Shown here piece by piece: positions 35,688-47,229 of a DNA stretch of 64,000 nucleotides; the stretch's first letter is position 1; every line of letters starts with the position of its first letter. The position numbers were made by a program, and so were the translations under genes. Source of the stretch: Crocodylus rhombifer (taxonomy: Eukaryota > Chordata > Crocodylia > Crocodylidae); contig JAVSML010001079.1 of NCBI GenBank assembly GCA_038503035.1, positions 1-64,000 of the forward strand, read 5' to 3'. The notes beneath the pieces are model-generated. The model searched no databases. It was not told where the DNA came from and saw nothing but the letters and a program-made list of their open reading frames with translations.

Positions 35688-35733
35688 TAGGAGCCTGGAG
35701 AGAGGAGCCCTAGGAGCCTGGAGAGAGGAGCCC
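35688..35733 (+). repeat. 23-bp exact tandem duplication
   Basis: TAGGAGCCTGGAGAGAGGAG CCC occurs twice in succession (35688-35710, 35711-35733) without mismatch. It lies in a purine-rich stretch to about 36190 of unknown origin, possibly an old LTR. Confidence 0.9.
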
Positions 35734-36187
35734 TGGGGAGCAGGGCTGCAGCAGAGCTCCTGGTTAACATCTGAGCTGGGGTAAGCAAGACTGGTGGTTT
35801 GTGGAAGGGACTAACAGGAGGTAAGGAGCTCCCAGCTGGCTCAGGGAAAGAGGGCCCAGAGAAAGAGCAGGGGATAGAGGGCTCAGAAAGAAAATGGAGG
35901 GCTGGAGGGCTTGGGCAGGAGGTAGGGCCAGGATGCCCATAGGTCTCACTGGCCTAGGAGCTGGGCCATGGCTTAGCAGAGGTTGAAGGCCAAGGAGGGC
36001 CATCCAGAGACTGCTGGATCTCCAGAGCCCATGGGTCTTGGCTGGCCTAGGAGCAGTGCCAGGGTCTAAGGAGAAGGATCACAGGCCAGGACAGCCACAG
36101 GTGGAGACTGAGGAGGCTTGAGTATCTGTAGCTCAGATAGGGGCTGGTGTAAGCATGAACAGAGCCAGGAGCCCATAGCCTATAGGG

Positions 36188-37374
36188 GTCGTTATTAGGG
36201 CAGTGCAAAGCTGCACTCTGGCTGTTTCGTTTTGCAAACAGCAAAACTGAAATGAAACACAGGGCTTTGAAACAGCATCAAAATGAAATGAGGTCAGTTG
36301 AATTTCGAAGCAGCTACCCACGTGGTGGGAGGCAGGGGAGAGCCAGGGCTGTGCTCTAAGTGGCTCCACAGCCCATGTAGTCCAGCCCAGTGGGTAACGC
36401 AGCCCTGGCTCTCCCCTCCTCCTGCTGCCGGGCTGTGCTCCATAGGGTTGGAGGAGCTGATCAGAGCACAGCACCAGCTCTGCCCACCTCCCGCTACTGG
36501 GATGTACTCTGATCGGGTCCGCCAGCCCCATGGAGCTCAGCCTGGTGACAGAAGGTTGGCAGAGATGGTGCTGTGCTCTGCCTCCCACCAGCGGGCTGAT
36601 TTTCCCCCGGGCTGTGAGCTGCTGGGAACTGAGCCAGGCGCAGGGAAGCTTCATTCCTAGTGCTGGGGAACTCAGTCCGGCTGGGGGAAGTGCCTCCTGC
36701 CCCTGGGCTCCATTCCTAGCACTGGGGAACTGAGCCTAGCTAGGGGAACTGCCTCCCCCAGCCAGGCTCAGTTTCCCAGTGCTAGGCATGGAGTCCAGTG
36801 GTGGGAGGTGCCTCCCCCAGCCAGGTTGAGTTCCCCCACATTGGGAACAGAGCCCGGCAGTGGGAGGTGCTTTCCCCAGACAGGCTCGTTTCCTCAGCGC
36901 TGGGTCTCAGGTGGCAGAAGCAGCCTCCTGTCATTTGGCAGGCAGATTGGGGACCTGCCCACACCCCTAGAAGGGCTGTGGGGGCCCTGCCAGACTCCTC
37001 CCGGAGGCGTGGGCCCCAATCTGTCTGCTGGATCACAGGATACTGCTCCTGCTCCCCAGATCCTGCTTGTCAGCAGCTTGAGGTGCAGTTTCCTAGAAGC
37101 CTATCTTCTTGAAACTTGGTGGGCATCATGTCCTTAGAAGGGGCTACCATCCCTGCATGTTAAAACGGAATCATGCAAAAAATGACAAAGTTATAGGCTG
37201 TTTCATGCTTCCCCATTATAGCCTATAGGTGAAACGTCGAAACAGTGAAACCATTTTGATCGAACAGAACGGAACAGTATTTTCAAAATGAAGCAAAACT
37301 CAAAATGAAACACCGTTCTGTTAAAATGGAAATTGAAGTGGAATTCTGCAGTTTTGCACAGCCCTAGTGGTTAT
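36188..37374. mobile_element. hAT element, TAGGGCWGTGCAAA ends
   Basis: The element spans 36196-37366, with left end TAGGGCAGTGCAAA and right end TTTTGCACAGCCCTA. Flanks GTCGTTAT (36188-36195) and GTGGTTAT (37367-37374) differ at one of eight positions, a good hAT TSD. Sub-terminal zones carry GAAACNGTTTCAAAA-type words. The core has repeats such as CTGTCATTTGGCAGGCAGAT, shared with 53274-54436. The 3' quarter (AGCTTGAGGTGCAGTTTCC, CTTGAAACTTGG, ATTATAGCCTATAG) is shared with 5972-7280. No transposase. The overlapping frames of 65-173 codons on both strands come from the GC-rich core. Confidence 0.9.
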
Positions 37375-40149
37375 GATTCATTTGGTGTGTATGACATCCA
37401 TAAGGCATCAGTGTGGGTATTGGGGAAGAGGAAGCCCATGTAATTTGCTCTCTGCCATAAGGGCTGAGATACTTGAGCTCAGGAGTATGAGATCAGGGTT
37501 GGGAAGCTCTGGGGCAGCCTCCCTTTTTCAAAAAGATAAATATATCAAGGCATGGCAGGAAAGTGGAAGGGGTTCAGGCCCAAAAGAAAGCAAAGTTTTG
37601 GAGTGGGACCATGTTCTGGCTATGTAATCTGAGAAAAAATGGTGGCCATCAAGTGTGCACAGCTCACGTTGTGAGAAGGACTCCAGTATTGGGGTTCACA
37701 TCTGGGCCTGAACCTTTTTTTAGTGCACAGGGGATCAGTTCAAACCTTCCTCCCCTTCAGAACAATATAATTGTTTGTTTTCCCCACCCATTATTCCTGT
37801 ACTTTTGAAATAAAAGCAGCTTTACTATTCACAAAAGATCAGGATATCTTCCCTCACCAACAAATGGAATTCTGATAGAAGGGTCATTAAGGGTAATGCT
37901 GTTCTCCATCACTGGATCTAAATTAAAGCTGGTCCACTGGAAGGGAAATTTATCCCTGAATAAATTAGTTGCTGACTGACAGGAAAATATTGCAAATTAT
38001 GTATTTGGTGCATATTATTCAGTCACCTGTAAAGCAGACTGAATATTGAAAAGTGTTTTTGCAAATGTATCGTGATAATTGACAGAAAAGAATGAAATGA
38101 ATGTTATGCAGCTAGCTACAGTCTAAATGATCCTATTATCTATTTACAGAAGCAGGAGCTTAAAAAATGAGGCTCATAAACAGGACCTGAATCTCCATCC
38201 TTGGCTAGCATGGGTTCTGCTGAGGATTTTGGTGCTATAGTGGAGCAGCTGGGAGTTACAGGTTGAAATGAAGCTCCCATCTTTGGCTACATTCTTTGCT
38301 TATGACTCTCTAAAAGGGCCCAGAATTCCCTCCTGCGCTTTGGAGTGCTGAAAGTTGCCCTTTCCAGTTGGTTTGACCCACGTCAGAGGCCTGCTCAAAG
38401 GGACAAACTTAGTGCCACCAAAGGGGAGCCAGCTTTTGCAAAATGAGTTTTTATCTGCAGAGTGAAATGATCAAGTGGGACTTAGGGAAATCAAATTCCA
38501 CTGTAGCTGGGCCCACATCAGAAATAATCTTATCAAGTGCTAAGTGTTGGATAAAAGGACATTTTGCTACAAAACACTGGCTGTTTTACTCCCACCCAGA
38601 ACAGTCACTAATAGTTGTAGGCCTCATCTACATTGTGTGTGTGTGGGGGTGGGGGTGGGGGGGGTGCACCCAGTTTATCTACAACAGTGCACCTCCCCCA
38701 GTGGAAAACATAGGACTTCCATGAAAATCACACTGCAGTACAGGTGCATGGGGAAGCTGAAATGGTACAGCTGTTTTGGTGAGGTAACACCAGCAGAAAT
38801 TTCACAGGGTGTGCAAGGTCAGGCCTTCATCACCATTTGTCTGAGCACCAGTTGTGTATATGTGGAAGCACAAGTTGAAGATGGGATGTACACAGCTTCA
38901 CAAATGCTCATACACCAACATAAAATCTGGAAAAGGGAGGAAAAGATGCCTGTAGATACATGAGGTAGGAGAGTAATGGATTGAGACTTGGGGAGAAAAG
39001 GAGGTATAGCCATGATGCAGTTCATCAGTACTGCAAAGAATACTCAACTTGTTCTAAGCCATGAGCCTGCTCTACCCTGTGTGTGGTATCTTCTACCTTT
39101 AGGGGACCCTCTCTTATATTTGGCATAAAGAGCTTTTTTCCCCTCCTTAATATCACACATCTTTAACCTATAGAATTTATGGTTACTGGATATTATAGAG
39201 ACAAATTGCTTAGGAAGATTCAAAACTTAAGTATTTTGGGTCAGATTTTCATGCTTTCAATTGGTATTCGTCATTCAGTATGCATCCAATTAATTGATTC
39301 CCTTTGAAAATCAATGTCTTTAGGAATAAAAACACTAATCCAAATAACAAGGAGCTCTCACTCTACTTGCTGCAGAATATGAGGTGATCACCACTAGCTG
39401 GCTTCAGGATGAAGATCATATGAAGCAATATGGAAGCTTTATGTGCGCTGCTTGGAAATACTTGGTACTAGCCAGTGTTGGAGAAAAATATTTATGATGG
39501 AATATTGTGTTTATAATTAACCTTTTTTTTTATTTCATTTAGTGAGAAGTATCTGTTTTTATGGAGTTTTTTTGAAAAGTAGAACTTTTCAGTTCTGATA
39601 TACTGCTCCTCTGTGGGAGTTGTAACTGGGTGCTTCATTCTCCCATTTTCCTCTGGAAGCTGGGGTCCCCAGTTGGGCTACATCTTCCATAATGCCCTAT
39701 GGCTATGTGACTACCATGATGCACAGCGTCCTTTCACCAACAGTGGGCAGCATGGCAAATGCAATCCAGCCAGAAAACTCAGCCTATAAAGAAGACAAGG
39801 AACATGAAGCACCCAAACTACAACTCTTACAACAAACTGTGGCACTGTAGCAAAACCCCCAGTTTTTCTTTTTTATTTATTTTAAAATGCATTCCCTCCC
39901 CTTCTCCAACCATTTCTGGCTTTTTCTCTCCCTCTCTATTCCCTATAGATAAGTAGAAGTAAGCTAAGATGTACAATAAGCTTTAACATTTTATTTTAGG
40001 TAGTAAGTTTTATTTTTCTCTCCCCTCTTTGCAAATAAGTTCCCTGCTATTTTGATATTGATACCCACTGTTTTATAAGTGATGGTTATTATGTTTGTAC
40101 TGCTTTTATATTGCGTGATTACTGTTTTATGCCTATATATATAAGTTAG
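37375..40149. other. No gene seen; G-rich simple repeat inside
   Basis: Unassigned sequence. A TG/GGGGGT tract lies at 38634-38665, next to GCCTCATCTACATTG, possibly an old MITE end. No exon recognised. Confidence 0.3.
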
Positions 40150-40870
40150 AGTAAGTCAAGTCAAGTTTCCATTTTGTATGTCAAGCCTCCATCTTGTGTC
40201 CTCTGCCCAGGCAACTGTTCCCTATGTTGCAACTGTATGATTCATGTACCCCTCCCATATAAATTGGTTCCCAGATGAATGAGAGTGATTGGGAATGACT
40301 GAAATACAATGGTAGCAGGCCTCTACTGAATGGCCTGTAATGACCGAGCGATCACCTCACATTGATTCATCCAGGAACCATGGACCTCACCCAGGAACAG
40401 AGACAAGACAAGAAAGACAAAAGACCCTGCAGAACCAGCAACTCTACCATTGTACCCCACCATTATAGACACCCGAAACTGCACATCCCTGCATAGAACA
40501 CACATGTCCAGTACACCACACAGTGTCTGCCCCTCTAAAAAGGTGCAGTGAAGACAGACCCAGTGGGACGCCCTCTCCATCTGGACCAGCACCATGCCAC
40601 ATCACCTATCCACCCAGAGGCCCTGCTGGTGGCCCCCCTCTGGACAACACCTACTGGACAAGGACCCCTTTCCAGCCTGGATAGGTAACTATCACCCCCC
40701 AGCCCCTCTTCAACCAAGGACTTGGACTCTGCTTCTCTTCCCTACCTGGACTCCAGCCCTTCCACTGAGTCTCTTTCCCCTGCTGCCATTGTGAGTGAGA
40801 GTGTGAGTGTGTGTGTGAGCCAATAACTTCATGGGGCTGTGTAGTGTGTTGTCTGTGTAATAAAACTGTT
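40150..40870 (+). mobile_element. Possible solo LTR or LTR fragment
   Basis: GTTTCCATTTTGTATGTCAA, CCTCCATCTTGTGTCC, a CATATAAATTGG TATA-like box at about 40255-40266, and an AATAAAACTG poly(A) signal at about 40858 lie in LTR-like order. No second copy, TG...CA border, primer-binding site or internal viral gene was found. The C-rich stretch after the TATA-like box gives meaningless open frames. Confidence 0.35.
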
Positions 40871-41717
40871 ATTTGGACCCCTAAGTTGGGTTTGCTTTAC
40901 TATGGTTTGGCCCTGCTCCAATCTCTGCTCCTTACCCCGCTAACTCCTGTTTCATTTCTCCCTCTCCTGCTTCTGCCTCGCTGCCACCTCCAACACCTGT
41001 CCTGAGCTCCTCTCTGCCTCCAAACCCACTGTTTCTTTGGCACTGTCTTATCCCCACTGCCTTTTCCTTTTCCCCTGAACAACCAGGTTTCTGCCTCAAT
41101 TTCTTTCCTGGCTGTCTCCTCCTTGCCATCACCTATCTGTCCACCCCCACCCAATATCTCAGGTGTCTGCCGCAGTTTCCAGCCCCAGTCTACCTTAAGT
41201 AAACCCAAGCCTCAGTTCCTCAGCTAGCTTCTCTGTAGTCCACTGGTTCTAATCCCAGTTCTGGCAACTTTCACTCCCTATGCTTTAACTGTCTCTCACC
41301 TGAACCTTCCCCCAGGTACCCTAAGCACACACATACACACTGTACCATCCAAGTTAGGAACTTACCTGTGTAGGTGGGTTTTATGTGTGTGAACTGGTGA
41401 GTGTGTGTGTATATATACATACACACACACACATGTCATTGTGTGCATGCTATATGAATTAGTGATCTGTGTCTAAGTTTTAGGGTGTATAGTGTATGTG
41501 CTTGAATTGGTGATAGGTATGCATGTGCCTAGGCTGGTTTGGATATGTATGTGCCAGAGCTGGTAGTGTGTGCGTGCGTGTGTATGCACCTAATTGCACA
41601 TATACAAACACACAAATCAATTGTGTCACACCCTCCTTTCTAACAGCACAATATTGAGATCCTGAGAGTTAGCCTGAACCCACAGGGCAACAGCACCATT
41701 TCAGAAACAAAATAGGG
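40871..41717. other. No gene seen; pyrimidine-rich then TG/CA-rich
   Basis: Pyrimidine-rich sequence to about 41330, then a TG/TA/CA microsatellite at 41398-41435. Nothing coding recognised. Confidence 0.35.
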
Positions 41718-41989
41718 TACTGTATTTTCTCACATACAACATGAATTAGCTATGCAGCTTATTTTTGAAAGGCAGAATAAAGAAGAAATGATCTTTCTTG
41801 CAGCAAGTGAGTAGCAGCAATGAAGGAGCCATGCCTGCTCATTGCTGTGCTCACAGGCTTTACTTTTGCTTTTGTTTGGTAAGCAGCTGAAACTGCTCTT
41901 ACCATGCGTCTCACATATAAGGCACACTCCAATTTCCAGCAGCTGTTTTGTGGGGAAAACGGTGTGTATTGTACTGAGAAAATACAGTA
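41718..41989. mobile_element. Small TIR element flanked by TA
   Basis: CTGTATTTTCTCACATA begins at 41720, and GAGAAAATACAG ends at 41987. The two are inverted, with TA on each outer side (41718-41719, 41988-41989). A 2-bp TA duplication would fit Tc1/mariner-type insertion. Core words (GAAAGGCAGAA, GAGTAGCAG, TGCTCATTG) recur in 46347-46670. Confidence 0.7.
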
Positions 41990-43058
41990 GCTTTTTTTTT
42001 GGCTGAAATATTTCACTTGCCAATTTTTTTCTCTCCAAAGCCTGACATTTCCTTGAAGGGGAGTAGAACATTCAACTTCCTACCAGCTCTCAGGAAGACG
42101 TACGCTAAAAGGCTCATTGATTTTCCCCAGCATGGCAGTTCCTGTCTGGGAGGGGGACACTATGGATGACATGCTGTGTGTGAACTAATTTTCTGAATGT
42201 AAGTACAAGACCCCTGTGCCTCCCTAAGACCTGCATTGCCTAGTCTCCCCACAATGCAATAAGCCTCAAGGTCTTTCCAAGAAGCCCAGAAGCAGTTCAT
42301 GAGAAATGGGCCATGTTATGTCTCCTGCTTCACTGAAGAGGGCATACTCTATATTGTATTCCTGCTGTAACTCCAGCTGAGTCCATGCTGCAAATGTTCA
42401 TTGAGGCTGTTGATCTCTCCTTCTAGCTGCATCCCCTGGATCTGAAATGAAAGCAGTGTAATTGGATGCACCATCATAGCAGCCAATGACAAAAAGTATT
42501 TTTCTAAAAGCATTTTCCCCCCCTGGTGCTGAAAGATTACATCTGATGTGATAAACCAGCATTGCTCCCAGTTGGTACCACTGCTAAGTAATTTACCCTT
42601 CCAGAAAAGCTTCTTGTTATTGCAGTATGTTCGCTGCAACCATCTAGGTGAAATTATTTCTTTGAAATAAGAAAAAAAATAGGAATTTTGTCTGTGTATA
42701 GTGCAATAATTCAAACCCCTTGGAGAAAAATGAGATATAGACCCAGAGCAAGAGGTGGAGAACACCCATTACTAAGTCTGATTAAAAAAAGGATAGAGGC
42801 AACAAGAGCAGAGAGGGGGATGGACGCACACATTCACTCACATAGAAAGTGAACAAAGAAAAAGTATCAGTGGGAGGAAAGGGTACAGAGCTTGTGTGAA
42901 AGTTATCTCAGTTGCAGAGGGTTAAAATAGCTGTTCAGAAATGGGGGTTGCTAGAAAAAAGGGTGAATTCCTGGCAGCATGAAGAAATTTCCCATACAGT
43001 TAAGGTGGCTGAGAGAGTGATATGAAGTGGTCTGACCTATGCATCAACAATCTGGACA
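41990..43058. other. No gene seen
   Basis: Unassigned. The 138-codon minus-strand frame at 42349-42765 is the longest here; it contains no domain I recognise, starts without context and lies in AT-rich DNA, so I treat it as chance. Confidence 0.35.
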
Positions 43059-43380
43059 CCTTAGAGCTGTGGTTCTCAACCATTTTAGACTTGAGGCACC
43101 TTTGTTACACTCAAGATACCCCTTGGAAAATGCCAGCTCCTAGTTTTCACTCATTTTTTGACTATGGAAAAATAATGGAGTAATTCTGCATTTGGAAAAA
43201 CTCAGAAAAACCACAGGAAAGAATATTTTTAACATTATGGATTCCTATTTGAAATCTCTGACTTTATCTTGCATAGCTTGTTTCTACACCTACCTATGCT
43301 GACATTGAATAGCGCCCTTACAAAGTCTCAAGGCATCCCAGGTTGCTTCATCCCCCTGGTTGAGAATCACTGCTATACAG
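43059..43380. mobile_element. hAT MITE, GTGGTTCTCAACC ends
   Basis: The element runs 43067-43372, with left end CTGTGGTTCTCAACC and right end GGTTGAGAATCACTG. Flanks CCTTAGAG and CTATACAG match at 5 of 8 positions, so the TSD is weak. The core shares TTTTTTGACTATGGAAAAAT with the fragment ending at 27026. Confidence 0.75.
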
Positions 43381-44345
43381 GGATGGGCTTCAAGATTTTA
43401 CTGTATTTGGGTGCTTCGGAACAACAGGGTCCTTCATTCTAAGTGACAAACCTATACCCTCTCCCCAACTTTTCTTGGACAGCTGAAATTAAGATGAAAG
43501 TGTCAGAGCAATGTAAAGCCCTATTTTCACTTGTTTCCTTTTCTCCTGGGCAAATTGTACAATAATCTTAGGGGATCAAAGGCATCACTTGGGGGTGGGC
43601 AGTCCATCTCCCTGTCCCCTCCCCTCCCCCCTTTTGTTTTTGCGTACAAGTGTGTCTTAAATTTTCCCTGGGAATAGTGTGGCGTTTTCATAGGATCAGA
43701 AAAACCTCAATTCGATTTCTAGAATGTGGTGCAGAGTTGGGGTTCCAGGTCACTCCAGTATAAAGATAAGTTAAAGCAGCTTATCCCTTAAGTATGGGAA
43801 GAAGCTCAGTCTGGTAAATGAGGAACTAAACCTCTCCTGCTCATTTTATAATATGAATTGTACTGAGATGCATTTATGATACAATAAATCATAATGCAGT
43901 TGGGTGAAAACACTAGGGGGTGTCAGACTGAATACATAGAGCTACAGTACCATTAAAGTTTTGGGTATGGAGAAACTAAAAGCCAGAAAGTCTGTGGCAG
44001 AATCTGGCAAAGTGCTCAGTTCTCTTGTTACCAGTCCTTTGCCTTAATCACAAGACACTATTCCTTGCAGCTGTAAAGATGGAGATACAAGGACATGAAG
44101 AAGCTGTTGATAAACCATTGTTTCTTATGTGAAACTTGAGCTGGCTATTTCTTTCTTTTTTTTTAATTTTAATGAAAACTGGTAAGATGTTTTTGACAAA
44201 TTATTTTAGGAGAAGCTTTCACTGATTTGAAACCATTTCTGCTAAAAACTTGGTTTGTTTCTTGGGGAAAAGCTTGTTGAAACCTCTTCAGAGGAAAAGA
44301 GCTTGCTCCAAGGATAACCACTATAGTGCTGATAGAGTTTATTGC
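43381..44345. other. No gene seen
   Basis: Unassigned sequence. Confidence 0.3.
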
Positions 44346-44475
44346 CTAGAATCATAGATTTTAAGGATAGAAACTAGACTGGTCTGCATAATATGGTTCT
44401 CCAAATGTTTTCTGTATCCAGCCTGGAACTTTTGGTTGAACTACCAATGTATTTTTCAGATAGATGAAACTTAAC
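44346..44475 (-). mobile_element. CR1/L3-type LINE 3' scrap
   Basis: AGAATCATAGATTTTAAGGA followed by an ACTAGACTGGTCTGCATAAT block resembles the inverse of an old LINE 3' end. Heavily diverged. Confidence 0.4.
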
Positions 44476-45903
44476 TGGAAGTCTTCAATGATCAAGAAGC
44501 TTCCTTGATCCTTTGCAAGTTGTTCAGGTCTTGTCACCCTCTTTTATCCTATAAGCAATAGGATGATTGTTTGTATTCTGATCCTTATGAGTTAAGAACA
44601 TCTGATTGACTAGCAGCTCCCTGCATTCTTTCCCATCAAGGCCAGAATTTCTTGCAAAGCTTCTACCAATCAAAAGTATGGACACTACATTTAACATTTC
44701 TCACAAATACCTAGATCAGCAGGTTTCTGACCTATTCACTTGACTATATAAATCATCTTACATTGCCTACTATAGCATGAGCTCATTTGCAAGGAACTTG
44801 CAGTGGAATTAGAAAAAACAGCTTCTTAGGGAAGTATTTTGTAAACTATGAATGAAAGCCAGACACCATCAGGATGTTTTTTTGGTTCAGAAAGAAAATC
44901 TAGCAGGGTTTATTCTCAGTCTTGTCCCCAGCCACCCCCCTGAGGCTGTTGAACAATTGTACACTCCTGTGATCTAAACAAGAAAAACCTAGCATGGTCT
45001 AGCCATTGCTTTGATACAGAAGTTGGCATGTAGCACTGGGCAAAAAACCATCACACCATAAACAGAGCAAGCTGCATCCATGGAAAGTCTGCAAAGAGAA
45101 GCCTAAGTAGAGATACCTGAAAAATAGTTGTATGCTATCCCCTGCTTAGACATGAAATGGCTGGCTAATAAAAGACAGATCCTGAAAGTGTTGTGAGAGA
45201 GCTGCCTCACTCTACTAACTTGCAATAATTGGTGAAGCGATTGCAATAGAGTTTGTGCACTGCAGTGGAAGAGATCTATTAAGAGTACTTTCAGACCCTA
45301 TGCTGCTGGGGAGAACAGTTAATTGAAACTACAGTGCTTATTTTAATTGTGTCTTCCCATAAGCTTTTGCTCAAATTGCTGTGCAGAATGGACTTCACAG
45401 CTCTGATAGTTCCACCGCTGAGCTGAGTGACCGTACAGTATCAGTAAGTGCTTCTACAGCACATTGAGGTTTCCTTTTTTAAGTTCAGTAAAACTTGAGA
45501 GGTGTACAATATTAATTCCTAGAATTATCGCTGGCAGTGGAAGAAAGCTTTCTTCATAATTTCTAGTCCCTTATCCTCAATATCTCAACCTATGGAGTTG
45601 CTTATGTCCCACACTGGGACAAGTGGCTGTCTCAGTATTTTTAACAACCAGAATCTCACATTGGAAAGGGATGGCAGAATTTTCTCTGACTTAAGTGAAT
45701 GCTTTCATGCCACCCTACACCCTAAAGATTTCTTCTTTCTCAGTTGCTGAAGAACTTTCTGTACTTTTAACTCTCTTGTCCACTTAGAACCTCCCATATC
45801 TGAATCTGCCCCATACTGAGAACATACTGGTTTAGGACTTTTTACTGGGAAACACACCATCTTCTCAGCTTCCTACTGTGGTGGTCTAATATTTTTGCCC
45901 AGT
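44476..45903. other. No gene seen
   Basis: Unassigned AT-rich sequence. Confidence 0.3.
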
Positions 45904-46078
45904 GGGCACGTCTACATGATACATCAAATAAGCAGTGCTGCGTATTAGCAGTAAAAATATGTGCGCTGGTACTATTGTGCAGTAGTGCCGGTTACTACTC
46001 ACTGAGTTAGTACTTATTACAGGTATTAAACTTAATGCACAGTAATTACAGCAAATTAATGCATATGTAGATGTGCCC
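45904..46078. mobile_element. 175-bp MITE, GGGCACGTCTACATG ends
   Basis: GGGCACGTCTACATG at the left and CATATGTAGATGTGCCC at the right are inverted. AGT lies on each outer side, possibly a 3-bp duplication. The core is rich in TTAATGCA/GTATTA words. Related ends occur at 4796, 12124, 14839 and 47229. Confidence 0.75.
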
Positions 46079-46346
46079 AGTATATCTACCTTGGTGCCAG
46101 TGGAGAAGTCAGATTGCATCTCAGATAATATTTTTGACTTCTTGCCTGATCAAGTACAGGAGAAACTACCACCCAGAAATCCTACTCTTTTTTCAATTTG
46201 TACAAAATGACCACTTTTTTGCAGTCTATCCGGCTACACATACATTCTCCCTTCTATGTAGACTGCCTCCACCATTTTCCACATGGTCACATCACAGGGA
46301 GATGTGGGAGTGGGCAAAGGGAGGAAGAACTATATTTTAGCCACCT
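46079..46346. other. No gene seen
   Basis: Short unassigned stretch. Confidence 0.3.
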
Positions 46347-46670
46347 TGTGTACCATATATTCTTACATAGAACATGCCCCAGAATAAGGATGCACACCTT
46401 GTCTTTGAAAGGCAGAAAGGAGAAAAACCATCTTTTCTTAAAAATACTGGTAAGTAGCAGTGAGTGAGTACATGGCAGCAGCTAGGGAGCCCAGTGTGCT
46501 CATTGTGCCTCTCTCTGTGGAGTATATTTTCAGTCTCTCCACCCACTCCCTAGCAGAGCATGCAACACAGAAACTTCCATCACTGTATTTCTTCACTTAT
46601 ATGAATCCCAGTTTCCAGCAACTGCTTCTGGGGGAAAAAAGGTGTTGAGAAGCACTGACCAAAAAGGAAA
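46347..46670. mobile_element. Diverged copy of the 41718-41989 family
   Basis: ATATTCTTACATAGAACATG parallels ATTTTCTCACATACAACATG. Then come GAAAGGCAGAAAGGAGAAA, TAAGTAGCAGTGAGTGAG, TGTGCTCATTGTGC and CCAGTTTCCAGCAACTG in the same order. Right border decayed. Confidence 0.6.
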
Positions 46671-47049
46671 TGAGTAGCTCCCTGGTGTATGATTTGGAAG
46701 ACTTGGACTCTATTTGTAGCTCTCCTATTGGCTGGCTGGGTGCTCTGCCTCAATTTCCCTAGAAGCAATGCTATGTTTAGCCCTATAGGCAGCATATTGG
46801 GCAGCCACAGCATCTCTGGGCAATTCTTCCCTGGAGGCTCCTTCACTTGGCTCCTGCCAGGGAACTAACTCCTGCTGGCCTGAGCCCTGGGCCCTGCCTT
46901 CTTCCGCTCAGCTGAGCGGGTGCAGGTGCAGGCTAATTCCCTTGATAGCCTGCCGCCATAGTAACCTGCAGCTGTGGGGTTTCTGTCTGGCTCTTAGGGC
47001 CCTCTCCCTAGGCAGGTTTCTTCTCTTAAAGGAGCAGGTGCTTTAGTGC
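46671..47049. other. No gene seen; possible old repeat
   Basis: C/T-rich stretch with CTGCCTCAATTTCCC; may be repeat-derived. No protein recognised. Confidence 0.3.
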
Positions 47050-47229
47050 CCTGTGACAGTACCTAAATTTGATACCTGCATTCACAGGTATCAAATTTAG
47101 GCACGATTAGCCTAATTTCACCATTTTTAATGTACATTAAGGACATGCATGTGTAGATGCATGCCTGTAATGCACATTAAATTAAATTAGGCTAATGCTC
47201 ATTAACGTGTCTCATGTAGATGCACCCTA
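47050..47229. mobile_element. MITE with 17-bp perfect hairpin
   Basis: CCTAAATTTGATACCTG (47062-47078) recurs inverted at 47085-47101 around a 6-nt loop. The right part has TTAATGCAC-type words and ends CATGTAGATGCACCC near 47226, the inverse of the GGGTGCATCTACATG end. Confidence 0.65.

Noticed and set aside
36133..36660. 173-codon minus and 120-codon plus frames
   Set aside because: GC-rich hAT core; the same words recur in the copy at 53274.
40800..40862. Start of a host transcript 3' end (AATAAA)
   Set aside because: Isolated signal within an LTR-like stretch; no upstream coding exon seen.
42349..42765. 138-codon minus-strand frame outside any named repeat
   Set aside because: No recognisable domain or splice context, AT-rich surroundings; length is within chance for 64 kb in six frames, though a protein search would settle it.
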